A stretch of 64,000 nt of DNA from Streptomyces guryensis (GTDB lineage Bacteria; Actinomycetota; Actinomycetes; Streptomycetales; Streptomycetaceae). The notes below the pieces were generated by a model that saw only the letters and a list, made by a program, of their open reading frames with translations, ran no database searches and was not told the origin of the DNA. Where the stretch lies: contig NZ_JAJSBI010000016.1 in assembly GCF_021261325.1 (NCBI RefSeq), positions 160,270 to 224,269 on the forward strand. The letters run 5' to 3'. Numbering within the stretch: position 1 is the first letter of the stretch; the number at the start of each line of letters is the position of its first letter. Made by a program: the position numbers and the translations under genes. Positions 26,587 to 35,700 of the stretch are shown piece after piece.

Positions 26587-28733
26587 TGGCCGCGCATTCG
26601 GCGGAAGCCCAGTTCGACACGGCCGCCCCGGCGACCTCGCGCGAGCCCGACGGTCTCGCGGCCCTGCTGCCCCGCTGGCACCTCCTGCGCGACGCCGAGG
26701 AGGGCGAGCCGCTGCGTGCCCTGCTCGCGGTGATCGCCGAGCAGCTCGACCGGGTCCGCGACGGCGTCGAGCAGGGCTACGAGGACCTGTTCGTGGAGAC
26801 GGCGGCGCCCTGGGTGCTGCCGTACCTGGGCGACCTGGTCGGCTACCGCACCCTGCCCGGTTATGAGCGCGTCCTCACCACCGGTCTGCACGACGGCGGC
26901 CGGGACGCCCTCGCCGAGGCCGTCGCCCCTCGTGCGGACGTGGCGGCCACCGTCGCCAACCGGCGCCGCAAGGGCACGCTGCACCTGCTGGAGGAGATCT
27001 CCGAGCAGGTCGCCGACCATCCGGCCCGGGCCGTCGAGCTGTCGCGGCTCGTCGCCGCCAACCAGTCGGTGAAGCTGTACCGGGACACCGGCCGTGGCCG
27101 CCTCCTCGACCTCCGGGACGGCTCGGCACTGGCCCTCCAGGGCGGTCCCTTCGACACCACGGCCCGCACGGTCGACGTCCGCCGCGCCAACTCCCCGCGC
27201 AGGCAAGGTGGTTGGAGCCCGGCGGGAGTCGCCCTCTTCGTCTGGAGGCTCAAGGCGTACTCGCTGACGTCCTCCCCGGCGTACTGCATCGACCGCGCCC
27301 GCAACCTGTACACCTTCTCGATCCTCGGCAACGACAGCCCCCTCGTCACCAAGCCGGTCCCGGAGCCGTCGCCGACGCACATCGCCACCGTCGACAACGT
27401 CCCGGCCTTCATCACCCGCCGTCTGCTCCACGACAGGCTGCTGGACTACTACGGCCCCGGCAAGAGCTTCGTCATCCGGCGGGACGGCGAGGACAAGCCC
27501 GTACCGCCGTCCGACATCGTGGTCGCCGACCTGTCCGACTGGCGTTACCGGCCGGGGCGCGGGCAGATCGCCGTCGACCCGGAGCTCGGGCGGATCGCGT
27601 TCGGGTCGCGGTCGGCGCCTCGGCAGGGTGTGTGGGTGGACCACCACTACGCGTACGGGGCCGACATGGGCGGCGGCGAGTACCAGCGGCCCGACCGCGT
27701 GGACCGGCCCGACGCGACCTTCTACCGGGTCGGCCCCGGGCAGCCGTACCGCCAGATCATGGACGCCTACCGGGCCTGGCAGCACGACCGCCGGGCCGGC
27801 CGCACCGGCCCCGACGGCATCATCGAGATCACCCACAGCGGCGCCTCCCAGGAGCAACTGGACTTCGACCTCGACCCCGGCGACCGGCTGGAGCTGCGTG
27901 CCGCCGAGGGCACCCGGCCGGTGATCCGGCTGCTCGACTGGTACAGCAACCGGCCCGACGCCCTCAACGTCCGTGCCGTACAGGAGGACTGCGCTCCGCA
28001 CGAGCGGCCGCGGATCGTTCTCGACGGGCTGCTCGTCGCCGGGCGCGGCATCAACGTCACCGGGCCGATGGGCGCGGTCGTCGTACGGCACAGCACCCTC
28101 GTGCCCGGCTGGTCGCTGGAGCCCCGGTGCGAGCCGCACTCGCCCGAGGAACCCAGCATCGTCCTGGACCGCACCACCGCCTGCCTCCAGATCGAGCACA
28201 GCATCCTCGGCACCATCGAGGTCATCGGCGACGAGGTGAGCGAGGACCCCCTCGACATCCACCTGAGCGACAGCATCCTGGACGCCACCGGCCACGACCG
28301 CGAGGCCCTGTCCGCCCCGGACTGCCGTCTCGCCCACGCGGTGCTGCACGTGCACCGCACGACCGTCATCGGCGAAGTCCACACCCACGCGGTGGAGATC
28401 GCCGAGAACTCGGTCTTCACCGGCAGGCTGCAGGTGGCCCGGCGTGGCATCGGCTGCCTGCGGTACTCGGCCGTCCCCGCCGGCTCGCGCACCCCACGAC
28501 GCCATCGCTGCACCGACGTACGGCCGTTGTTCGCCTCGGTGCGCTACGGGACGCCCTGGTACGGGCAGTTGGCCGACCGGTGCCCCGAGGAGATCCGGCG
28601 CGGCGCGGACGACGGCGCCGAGCTGGGCGCCTTCCACGACCTGTACCGGCCGCAGCGCGAGGACGGACTGCGCGCCCGGCTCGCGGAGTACACGCCCGCG
28701 GGCACCGACGCCGGGATCTTCTTCGTGACCTGA
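26586..28733 (+). CDS. gp7/tail-protein-I-like baseplate protein with beta-helix part
   Basis: A 715-residue protein. Residues 20-130 resemble phage tail protein I: LAALLPRWHLLRDAEEGEPL, DGVEQGYEDLFVETAAPWVLPYLGDLVGYRTLPG, and a helix with TVANRRRKGTLHLLEEIS. Residues about 400-700 are rich in short strands and turns (IVLDGLLVAGRGINVTGPMG, ILGTIEVIGDEV, TTVIGEVHTHAVEIAENSVF), a right-handed beta-helix appearance that could be receptor-binding or structural. It is chosen to start at the ATG at 26586 (TGATG overlap); the GTG at 26583 is also in frame. By order it corresponds to Afp12-type proteins. The surface role of the beta-helix part is inference. Confidence 0.84.
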   Translation: MAAHSAEAQFDTAAPATSREPDGLAALLPRWHLLRDAEEGEPLRALLAVIAEQLDRVRDGVEQGYEDLFVETAAPWVLPYLGDLVGYRTLPGYERVLTTGLHDGGRDALAEAVAPRADVAATVANRRRKGTLHLLEEISEQVADHPARAVELSRLVAANQSVKLYRDTGRGRLLDLRDGSALALQGGPFDTTARTVDVRRANSPRRQGGWSPAGVALFVWRLKAYSLTSSPAYCIDRARNLYTFSILGNDSPLVTKPVPEPSPTHIATVDNVPAFITRRLLHDRLLDYYGPGKSFVIRRDGEDKPVPPSDIVVADLSDWRYRPGRGQIAVDPELGRIAFGSRSAPRQGVWVDHHYAYGADMGGGEYQRPDRVDRPDATFYRVGPGQPYRQIMDAYRAWQHDRRAGRTGPDGIIEITHSGASQEQLDFDLDPGDRLELRAAEGTRPVIRLLDWYSNRPDALNVRAVQEDCAPHERPRIVLDGLLVAGRGINVTGPMGAVVVRHSTLVPGWSLEPRCEPHSPEEPSIVLDRTTACLQIEHSILGTIEVIGDEVSEDPLDIHLSDSILDATGHDREALSAPDCRLAHAVLHVHRTTVIGEVHTHAVEIAENSVFTGRLQVARRGIGCLRYSAVPAGSRTPRRHRCTDVRPLFASVRYGTPWYGQLADRCPEEIRRGADDGAELGAFHDLYRPQREDGLRARLAEYTPAGTDAGIFFVT

Positions 28734-28787
28734 GCAGTGCCGCCGTACGACACACCCGCAGAATCCTGAACCAGGGGGACCCCCTTC

Positions 28788-30344
28788 ATGCACGCTGATC
28801 TCTCCCGACTCACCTTCCGCCCGGAGCGGCACTACTCCGCGGTCGTCGCCCAGCAGGGCCGCGTCCAGCTCGACGCCGACGCCAACGAGCAGGCCGCGAT
28901 CCAGCTGTACCAGGCCCGTACGCTCGCCGCCGACCTGATCGGCCGCCACGGCGGGCCGCGCGACGCGGCGGGCCGCGACATCGCAGGCTTCTACATCGAC
29001 TACGTGGGCGGCAAGTACGACATCGACACCCTCCTCATCCGCGGCGGCCGCTACTACGTCGAAGGCATCCTGGTCGACGCGACCAGGCCCGCGCCCGGAG
29101 TCCCCGTGCCCGACGAGGACGCGCACGACGAGGACACGCCGACACCCCCCGACCGGTGGACGTACTGGGACCAGCCCGACGCCTTCCGCGACCCGGAACG
29201 CGACCGGCTGCCTTCGCCCGCCCAGACGCCGTTCGTGGTCTACCTGAACGTATGGGAGCGTTCGGTCACCGCCGCCGAGGACCCCGCGCTGCGCGAGGTC
29301 GCCCTGGGTGCCGCGATGCCGGACACCGCGGCCCGGGTGAAGGTGGTCTGGCAGGTGCTGCCGCTCTCCCTCGCCGAGCTGGCGATCGACACCACCGACC
29401 TGTCGAAGGACGTCGTCCGCGCGGCCTTCGACAACTGGGCGAAGAAGCAGTCCCTGTCCTCGGGCCGCCTGGCCGCCCGCAGCGAGCGGCCCGACCACGC
29501 CGACGAGGACCCGTGCCTGGTCAGGCCCGACGCCCGCTACCGCGGAACGGAGAACCAGCTCTACCGCGTCGAGGTGCACGCCGGGGGCGACGCGAAGGAC
29601 GCCACCTTCAAGTGGTCCCGCGAGAACGGCTCCGTCGTCTTTCCGGTCGACGAACTCGACGGCACCTGGGTGCAGTTGGCGTCCCTCGGGTACGACGACA
29701 AGCTGGACCTGGACGTGGGCGACCACGTCGAGGTCATCGACACGGCGTACTCCTCCCGTCTGGAAGCCCTGCCCCTGCTGCGGGTCGAGGAACTGGACCT
29801 GCCGGGCCGCCGGGTCCGGCTGTCCGCCGAGCCCGAGCCGGGTGTAGGACGGCGGCCCGAGCTCAACCCGTTCCTGCGCCGCTGGGACCACCGCGAAGGG
29901 CCGAGGCACAAGGGCCGTACGGCGGCGCTGAAGGGCGGAGCCGTCCCCGTCACGGAGGGGGAGTGGCTGCCCCTGGAGGACGGCGTCGAGGTGTACTTCG
30001 CCAAGGGCGGCGGCTACCGCACCGGCGACCACTGGCTGATCCCGGCCCGCACCGCCACCGGCAGCGTCGAATGGCCCACCGACCCGGCGCGCCGCCCGCT
30101 CCTCCAGGGGCCCGCCGGCATCACCCGCCACCTCGCCCCGCTCGCCCTGGTCAAGGGCGAGGAGGGCGCCGTCGACCTGCGCTTCGGCTTCCGCCCGCTG
30201 GCCGGCACCATCCCCCCCGCGGACGAGGCGGCCCTCGCCGCGGAGGCACAGGCACGCCGTGAGGAACAGGCGGCCGAGGACCCCTCGCACGGAAGGTCGC
30301 AGACGACCGCGGAAGCGGAAGCCGCAGTGGACGGAGGCGTGTGA
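28788..30344 (+). CDS. DUF6519 eCIS protein
   Basis: A 518-residue protein. The N-terminus has the family start MHADLSRLTFRPERHYSAVV, then QQGRVQLDADANEQAAIQLYQART and YVGGKYDIDTLLIRGGRYYVEGI. The same fold occurs in phage-tail-like clusters beside the last baseplate gene. Later parts include YLNVWERSVTAAEDPALREVALG and FKWSRENGSVVFPVDELDGTW. Function is not established; a peripheral baseplate or fibre-base role fits the position. The C-terminal 50 residues are charged and probably disordered. It has its own Shine-Dalgarno sequence (AGGGGGA) after a 54-bp gap. No trimeric fibre with a separate chaperone is visible anywhere in the cluster, so this protein and the preceding one are the best candidates for target contact. 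Confidence 0.8.
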   Translation: MHADLSRLTFRPERHYSAVVAQQGRVQLDADANEQAAIQLYQARTLAADLIGRHGGPRDAAGRDIAGFYIDYVGGKYDIDTLLIRGGRYYVEGILVDATRPAPGVPVPDEDAHDEDTPTPPDRWTYWDQPDAFRDPERDRLPSPAQTPFVVYLNVWERSVTAAEDPALREVALGAAMPDTAARVKVVWQVLPLSLAELAIDTTDLSKDVVRAAFDNWAKKQSLSSGRLAARSERPDHADEDPCLVRPDARYRGTENQLYRVEVHAGGDAKDATFKWSRENGSVVFPVDELDGTWVQLASLGYDDKLDLDVGDHVEVIDTAYSSRLEALPLLRVEELDLPGRRVRLSAEPEPGVGRRPELNPFLRRWDHREGPRHKGRTAALKGGAVPVTEGEWLPLEDGVEVYFAKGGGYRTGDHWLIPARTATGSVEWPTDPARRPLLQGPAGITRHLAPLALVKGEEGAVDLRFGFRPLAGTIPPADEAALAAEAQARREEQAAEDPSHGRSQTTAEAEAAVDGGV

Positions 30345-31237
30345 TGGCCACACCCATGACGGCATCCAAATTCCTGGAGATCCTGCGTGCGGAGGGCCTG
30401 ACGGTCCACGAGGTGGGCAACTGGCGCACCCACAACCGCAATACGAAGGGCCCCTGGGGCCCGGTGAACGGAGTGGTCATCCACCACACCGCCACCTCTG
30501 GCACCGACAGCTCCGTGAACCTCTGCTACAACGGCTACACCGCCCTGCCCGGCCCCCTCTGCCACGGCGTCATCGACAAGCAGGGCGAGATTCACCTCGT
30601 CGGCTACGGCCGCGCCAACCACGCGGGCCTCGGCGACCACGACGTGCTGCGCGCCGTCGTCAACGAGTCGAAGCTGCCGCACGACAACGAGGCCGACACC
30701 GACGGCAACCGGCACTTCTACGGCTTCGAGTGCATCAACCTCGGCGACGGCAGGGACCCTTGGCCCGAGGCCCAGAAGGAGGCCATCGAGAAGGTGTCCG
30801 CCGCGATCTGCCGTCACCACGGCTGGAGCGCCGCGTCGGTCATCGGCCACAAGGAGTGGCAGCCGGGCAAGGTGGACCCGCGCGGCTTCACCATGGACGG
30901 CATGCGCAGACGGATCGCCGAGCGGCTGGCCGGCCGGGGCGGCGGTGGCGGCTCGGAGCCCGATCCGAAGCCCGCCCCGTCCAAGCCCTCGTACGCACCC
31001 TTCCCGGGCGCCGGCTTCTTCCACGACGGACAGAAGTCCCCGGTGATCACGGCCATGGGCAGGCGCCTGGTGGCCGAGGGCTGCAATCACTACGAGGACG
31101 GGCCCGGCCCCGAGTGGACCGACGCCGACCGCGAGTCCTACCGGGCCTGGCAGCGCAAGCTCGGCTTCAAGGGCAGGGACGCGGACGGCATCCCGGGCAA
31201 GGTCAGCTGGGACCAGCTGAAGGTGCCCGCGACCTGA
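30344..31237 (+). CDS. N-acetylmuramoyl-L-alanine amidase (PGRP/amidase_2) with C-terminal wall-binding-like domain
   Basis: A 297-residue zinc amidase expected to cut the lactyl-Ala bond of peptidoglycan. Residues 40-190 are the catalytic domain: VVIHHTATSG (zinc His), CHGVIDKQGEIHLVGYGRANHAG, FYGFECINLGD, and VIGHKEWQPGKVDPRGF (zinc His and catalytic Lys region). A Gly/Pro linker follows, then a C-terminal domain (FPGAGFFHDGQKSPVITAMG, YRAWQRKLGFKGRDADGIPGKVSW) like the peptidoglycan-binding ends of Streptomyces phage lysins. There is no signal peptide, and no holin gene nearby. It is the last gene of the cluster, joined by a TGATG overlap with a well-placed GGAGG. It could release particles by lysis, be a carried enzyme, or help the tube cross a wall. 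Confidence 0.9.
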   Translation: MATPMTASKFLEILRAEGLTVHEVGNWRTHNRNTKGPWGPVNGVVIHHTATSGTDSSVNLCYNGYTALPGPLCHGVIDKQGEIHLVGYGRANHAGLGDHDVLRAVVNESKLPHDNEADTDGNRHFYGFECINLGDGRDPWPEAQKEAIEKVSAAICRHHGWSAASVIGHKEWQPGKVDPRGFTMDGMRRRIAERLAGRGGGGGSEPDPKPAPSKPSYAPFPGAGFFHDGQKSPVITAMGRRLVAEGCNHYEDGPGPEWTDADRESYRAWQRKLGFKGRDADGIPGKVSWDQLKVPAT

Positions 31238-31271
31238 GAGGCCCGGTCACCCGTCCTGCGGGCCCGCCCGG

Positions 31272-32729
31272 CTACGCCGACCCGGCGTTGGTGGGCGGGT
31301 GCGCCGGACGTGCCGGGATCTGTGCGGGCAGCGGAGGCAGCGCCGTGCCGTACACCCAGGCGGCGAACAGGTCGTCCAGCGGCTCGTCGGCGAACCGGTT
31401 GACATGGGCCGTGAACGTCGCCGTCGTCACGGCGCCGCCCCGGTGCAGCCCCGCCCAGCCGCGCAGCATCCGGAAGAAGGCGTCGTCGCCCATCGCGCAG
31501 CGCACCGCGTGCACGCTCAGGCCGCCGCGCTCGTACAGCCGGTCGTCGAACATCGACTTCCGGCCGGGGTCGGCCAGCCGGAGGTCCTGCGGCTGCGAGG
31601 ACAGCACCCGGTGTGCGGCAGCGGCGAGTTGCTGCGCGCTGCGCCCGCCCGACCGCTCGGACCACAGCCATTCGGCGTACTTGGCGAGGCCCTCGTTCAG
31701 CCATATGTGCCGCCAGTCCGCTATGGACACGCTGTTGCCGAACCACTGGTGCGCCAGCTCGTGCGCGACCAGCCGCTCCGAACCCCGCGCCCCGTCCACG
31801 TGGTTGGCGCCGAACAGCGACAACCCCTGTGCCTCGACGGGGACATCCAGTTCCTCGTCGGTCACGACGACCGCGTACTCGTCGAAGGGGTAGGGACCGA
31901 ACAGCTCCTGGAACAGTTCCATCATCTGGGGCTGCCGGGCGAAGTCCCGCGAGAACTCCGGGAGCAGATGCGCCGGGATGTGCCCGTGCTGCGGCACTCC
32001 GCCCGGCCCCGGGTCACCCAGGAGCACCGTCTGGTACTTGCCGATGGCCAGCCCCACCAGATAGCTCGACGTGGGCGCGGACTGCTCGTACACCCAGGTC
32101 GTCGTGGACGCCTTCGTCGTACGGGTCAGCAGCCGGCCGCCCGCCACCACCGCGTACGCGGACGGCGTGGTGACCGAGATCTGGTACGCGGCCTTGTCGG
32201 CGGGCCGGTCGTTGCACGGGTACCAGGACGGTGACCCGATCGGCTGGCTCGCCACCAGCGCTCCGTCCTCCAGCTCCTCCCAGCCGAGCCCGCCCCAGGG
32301 GCTGGGGACCGGCTTGGGGTTGCCCGACCAGTGCACCTCGACCGTGAACGCCGCACCGGCCCGGACCGGCTTGGCCGGACGGATGCGCAGCCGGCCGCCG
32401 CGGTGCGTGTAGTGCGCCTGGCGGCCGTCGACCCGGACCCGGCCGATCTTGAACTCCGAGAGGTTGAGGGTGAATTCGGTCAGCGGTGACCGGCCCGCGA
32501 TGGCGTTGATCCGGGCCGCCCCCGCCAGGCGGTTCGGGCCCGGGCGGTAGTCCAGCGTGAGCTCGTACCGGTGCACCCGGTAACGGGCGTCACCGTGCTC
32601 CGGGAAGTACGGGTCCGAACCCGCCGTCTGCTGAACCGCCACTGCCGTTTCTGCTCCCTGCGCTGCGCTGCCACTCCTCGCCGGTACACCGCTCACCGAC
32701 TCCGAGTGGCCCGCGCTCAGGGACGCCAT
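31272..32729 (-). CDS. M1-family metallopeptidase
   Basis: A 485-residue zinc peptidase related to aminopeptidase N but lacking the large C-terminal helical domain of the 850-residue enzymes. The zinc site HELAHQWFG...NEGLAKYAEW (HExxH plus E 19 residues later) is intact. The usual GAMEN exopeptidase motif is replaced by VPVEAQGLSLFG, which keeps the glutamate. No signal peptide or membrane helix is visible, so it is probably cytoplasmic. I use the ATG at 32729; a TTG at 32753 would add eight residues. The gene overlaps the 3' end of the NRPS gene by 13 bp, so it is probably translated with it and may process the NRPS product or its substrate. It is convergent with the eCIS amidase gene. Confidence 0.87.
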   Translation of the reverse strand: MASLSAGHSESVSGVPARSGSAAQGAETAVAVQQTAGSDPYFPEHGDARYRVHRYELTLDYRPGPNRLAGAARINAIAGRSPLTEFTLNLSEFKIGRVRVDGRQAHYTHRGGRLRIRPAKPVRAGAAFTVEVHWSGNPKPVPSPWGGLGWEELEDGALVASQPIGSPSWYPCNDRPADKAAYQISVTTPSAYAVVAGGRLLTRTTKASTTTWVYEQSAPTSSYLVGLAIGKYQTVLLGDPGPGGVPQHGHIPAHLLPEFSRDFARQPQMMELFQELFGPYPFDEYAVVVTDEELDVPVEAQGLSLFGANHVDGARGSERLVAHELAHQWFGNSVSIADWRHIWLNEGLAKYAEWLWSERSGGRSAQQLAAAAHRVLSSQPQDLRLADPGRKSMFDDRLYERGGLSVHAVRCAMGDDAFFRMLRGWAGLHRGGAVTTATFTAHVNRFADEPLDDLFAAWVYGTALPPLPAQIPARPAHPPTNAGSA

Positions 32730-35700
32730 GCCTCGATCGGGTTGCCCAGCCAACGGGTGTCGTCCGGGACGGACTCCGCGGCCATGACGAGCGACGCGGG
32801 ACCCAGAGTGGTGCGGGCCCCGATCGTGCTGCCGGGCAGCACGATCCCGCCAGGGCCCAGCGTGGCGCCCTCACGGAGTACAACAGTATCCGTCCGCAAG
32901 ATCCGGTCGTGGAAGAGGTGCGTCTGCAGGACGCACCCGCGGTTCACGGTGGCCGCGTCCTCCAGGGTCACCAGGTCGGTCTCGGGCAGCCAGTAGCTCT
33001 CCACCCAGACCCCCTTGCCGATCTTGGCGCCCAGACCGCGCAGCCACGCGGTCATCAGCGGCGTCCCGGGCACCGAACCGGCCAGCCAGGGCACGGCCAC
33101 GACCTCGACGAAGGTGTCCGCGAGCTCGTTGCGCCACACGAAGCCGCTCCACAGCGGGTGCTCACCGGCGCGGTGCCGCCCGACGAGCAGCCACTTGGCG
33201 ACGAACGACACGACAGCGGCCGCGGCACCCGTCCCGAGCAGCACCAGACCGGACAGCAGCGGGGCCCAGGGTCCGAGCAGGCACAGCGCCGCCACGGTCA
33301 GGACGGCCAGCGCCGCCGAGCAGAACACCGGCACGATCCGGAACAGCTCCACGAGCCCGCGCGCCCACAGCAGCCGCGCCGGCGGGTCGTACGTCAGGCT
33401 CTGGTCGCCCGTCTCGGCGCTGCGCGGCAGCTTCACCGGCGGCAGCCCCAGGTACGAGCTGCCCTTCTTCGCCTTCTTCGGCGTCGCCGACAGCACGCCC
33501 ACCAGCCCGCCGTCCGGCACGCTCCGCCCCGGCGCGGTCATCCCGGAGTTCCCGAGGAAGGCCCGCCGCCCGATCTCCGCGCGCCCGATCCGCATCCAGC
33601 CGCCACCGAGCTCGTACGGCGCGGTCAGCGTGTCGTCGGCCAGGAACGCGCCCTCACCGACCGTCGTCAGGCTGGGCAGGGCGAGCACGGTGGACACCTC
33701 GGCGCCCCGCCCGATCCGCATCCCGAGCAGCCGCAGCCACACCGGCGTGACCAGCCCGGCGTACAGCGGGAACAGCGTCTCGCGGGAGCGGTCCATCAGC
33801 TGCGTGACCGTCCAGGCCTGCCAGCCGATCCGGCTGTGCGTGGGATGGGTGCCCTCGCGCAGGCCCAGACTCAGCAGCCGTACGGCGACGAGGATCAGCA
33901 GCGCGTACGCCAGCCCGAACGCCAGCGTGGCCGGGACGAGGGCGAGCGCGGCACCGCGCAGGGGCGCGTCCGCGTCGATGAAGGCGTACGCCACGAGGAA
34001 CGCGGCCCCGCCCGCCAGCAGCGGCAGCGCGGACAGTACAAGGCCGGTCAGGCCGTACATCACGCGCCAGTACGTGCCGCGCTGCGGGCGCTCCTTGGGC
34101 CAGTTCCGCTTGGCCTTGCCGAGCTTGACCGCGGGCGCGCCCGCCCAGCGCTGGCCGGTGGGGATCTGACCGGTGACGGCCGAGCCGGGGGCCACCTCGG
34201 CCCGCTTGCCGACGCGGGCGCCCGGGAAGAGCATGCTGCGGGTGCCGACGGTGGCGTGCGCCCCCACCTTGACCTGGCCGATCTCCAGCCGGTCACCGTC
34301 CAGCCACCAGCCGGACAGGTCGACCTCGGACTCGACTGCGGCGCCCCGGCCCAGCTTGAGCAGGCCGGTGACCGGCGGCAGCGAGTGCAGGTCGACGTCC
34401 TGGCCGATCTTGGCGCCCAGCGCCCGCGCGTACCGCTCCAGCCAGGAGCCGGTCAGCGAGGTCGCCCCGCTGAACTCGGCCAGCCGCTCGGCGGTCCACA
34501 GGCGCAGGTGGACGCTGCCGCCGCGTGGATAGCGGCCGGGCTCCACGTTCCGCAGCAGCAGTCGCGCGCCGCCCGCGGCGATCGCGAGCCGCCCGGGCGG
34601 GCTGAAGAGCAGCAGGGCACCGGTCGCGATCAGCCACCAGGGGGCGGTCGGCAGCCAGGAGTAGGCGGGCAGCAGGTTCCCGGCCGTGGCCAGGGCCACC
34701 GTCCAGCGCAGGCCGAGCAGGGTGAACAGCGGCACGAGCAGCAGCAGCTGGATCACCTTGGCGCGGGTCGGCACCGGGGTGATCGTGCGGCTGCCACCGT
34801 CGTCCTGGACCGACTTCTCCAGGTGGCGGGCCAGCTTGCGCAGGGTGGGCTGCTGGTAGATGTCGAGGACGGCGGCGCTCGGGTAGCGGGTGCGCAGCTT
34901 CGTCGTCAGCTGGGCGGCGGCCAGGCTGCTGCCGCCGATCGCGAAGAAGTCGTCGCGGGCACTGGTGACCGGGATGCCGAGGACCTCCGTCCACTGCTCG
35001 GCCAGCCATGCCTCGGTGCCGTAGAGCGGCTCGGCCGGACCGCCGGTCTCCAGGCCCTCCAGGGGCCAGGGCAGCGCGTTGCGGTCGACCTTGCCGCTGG
35101 TCCGGGTCGGCAGGTCCGCGACCGGCGCGAGCAGCGGCACCAGCGCGGCGGGCAGCTCGGCACGCAGCTTCCCGACGGCGGCCGCGTGGTCCCAGCCGTC
35201 CTGGGTGACGACATAGCCGACGAGGAGCTGGTTGCCGCTGCGCGCGGTACGCACCGCGGCGGCCGCACCCGCGACACCGGGCAGCGCCTGCAGTGCGGCG
35301 TCCACCTCGCCCAGCTCGATGCGGCGCCCGCCGAGCTTGATCTGCTCGTCGGCCCGCCCGAGGAAGACCAGCCCCTGCGGCTCGGCCTTGACCAGGTCAC
35401 CGCTGCGGTAGGCCCGCTCCCAGCCCAGGGACTCCAGCGGCGCGTACTTCTCCGCGTCCTTCTCGGCGTCGAGATACCGCGCGAGTCCGACCCCGCCGAT
35501 CACCAGCTGACCGCTGCCGCCCATCGGCACGGGCTCCCCGGCCTCGTCGACGACGGCCAGCTCCCAGCCGTCGAGCGGCAGCCCGATGCGGATCGGCTCC
35601 TCGCCGGACATGAGCGAGGCGCAGGCCACGACGGTCGCCTCGGTCGGCCCGTAGGTGTTCCAGACCTCGCGCCCCTCCGTCACCAGCCGCTGCACCAGCT

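Noticed and set aside
22918..30365. Long minus-strand frames (22918-25635, 26418-30365) opposite baseplate genes
   Set aside because: They mirror codon bias of the real plus-strand genes and have no family motifs.
1556..31237. Prophage or type VI secretion system
   Set aside because: No capsid, portal, terminase, integrase or lysis set, and no TssJ/L/M membrane complex or ClpV; the ATPase, DUF4255 and DUF4157 genes are typical of eCIS.
32730..32753. TTG start giving a longer M1 peptidase
   Set aside because: The added eight residues are not conserved-looking and the ATG at 32729 is the more usual start.
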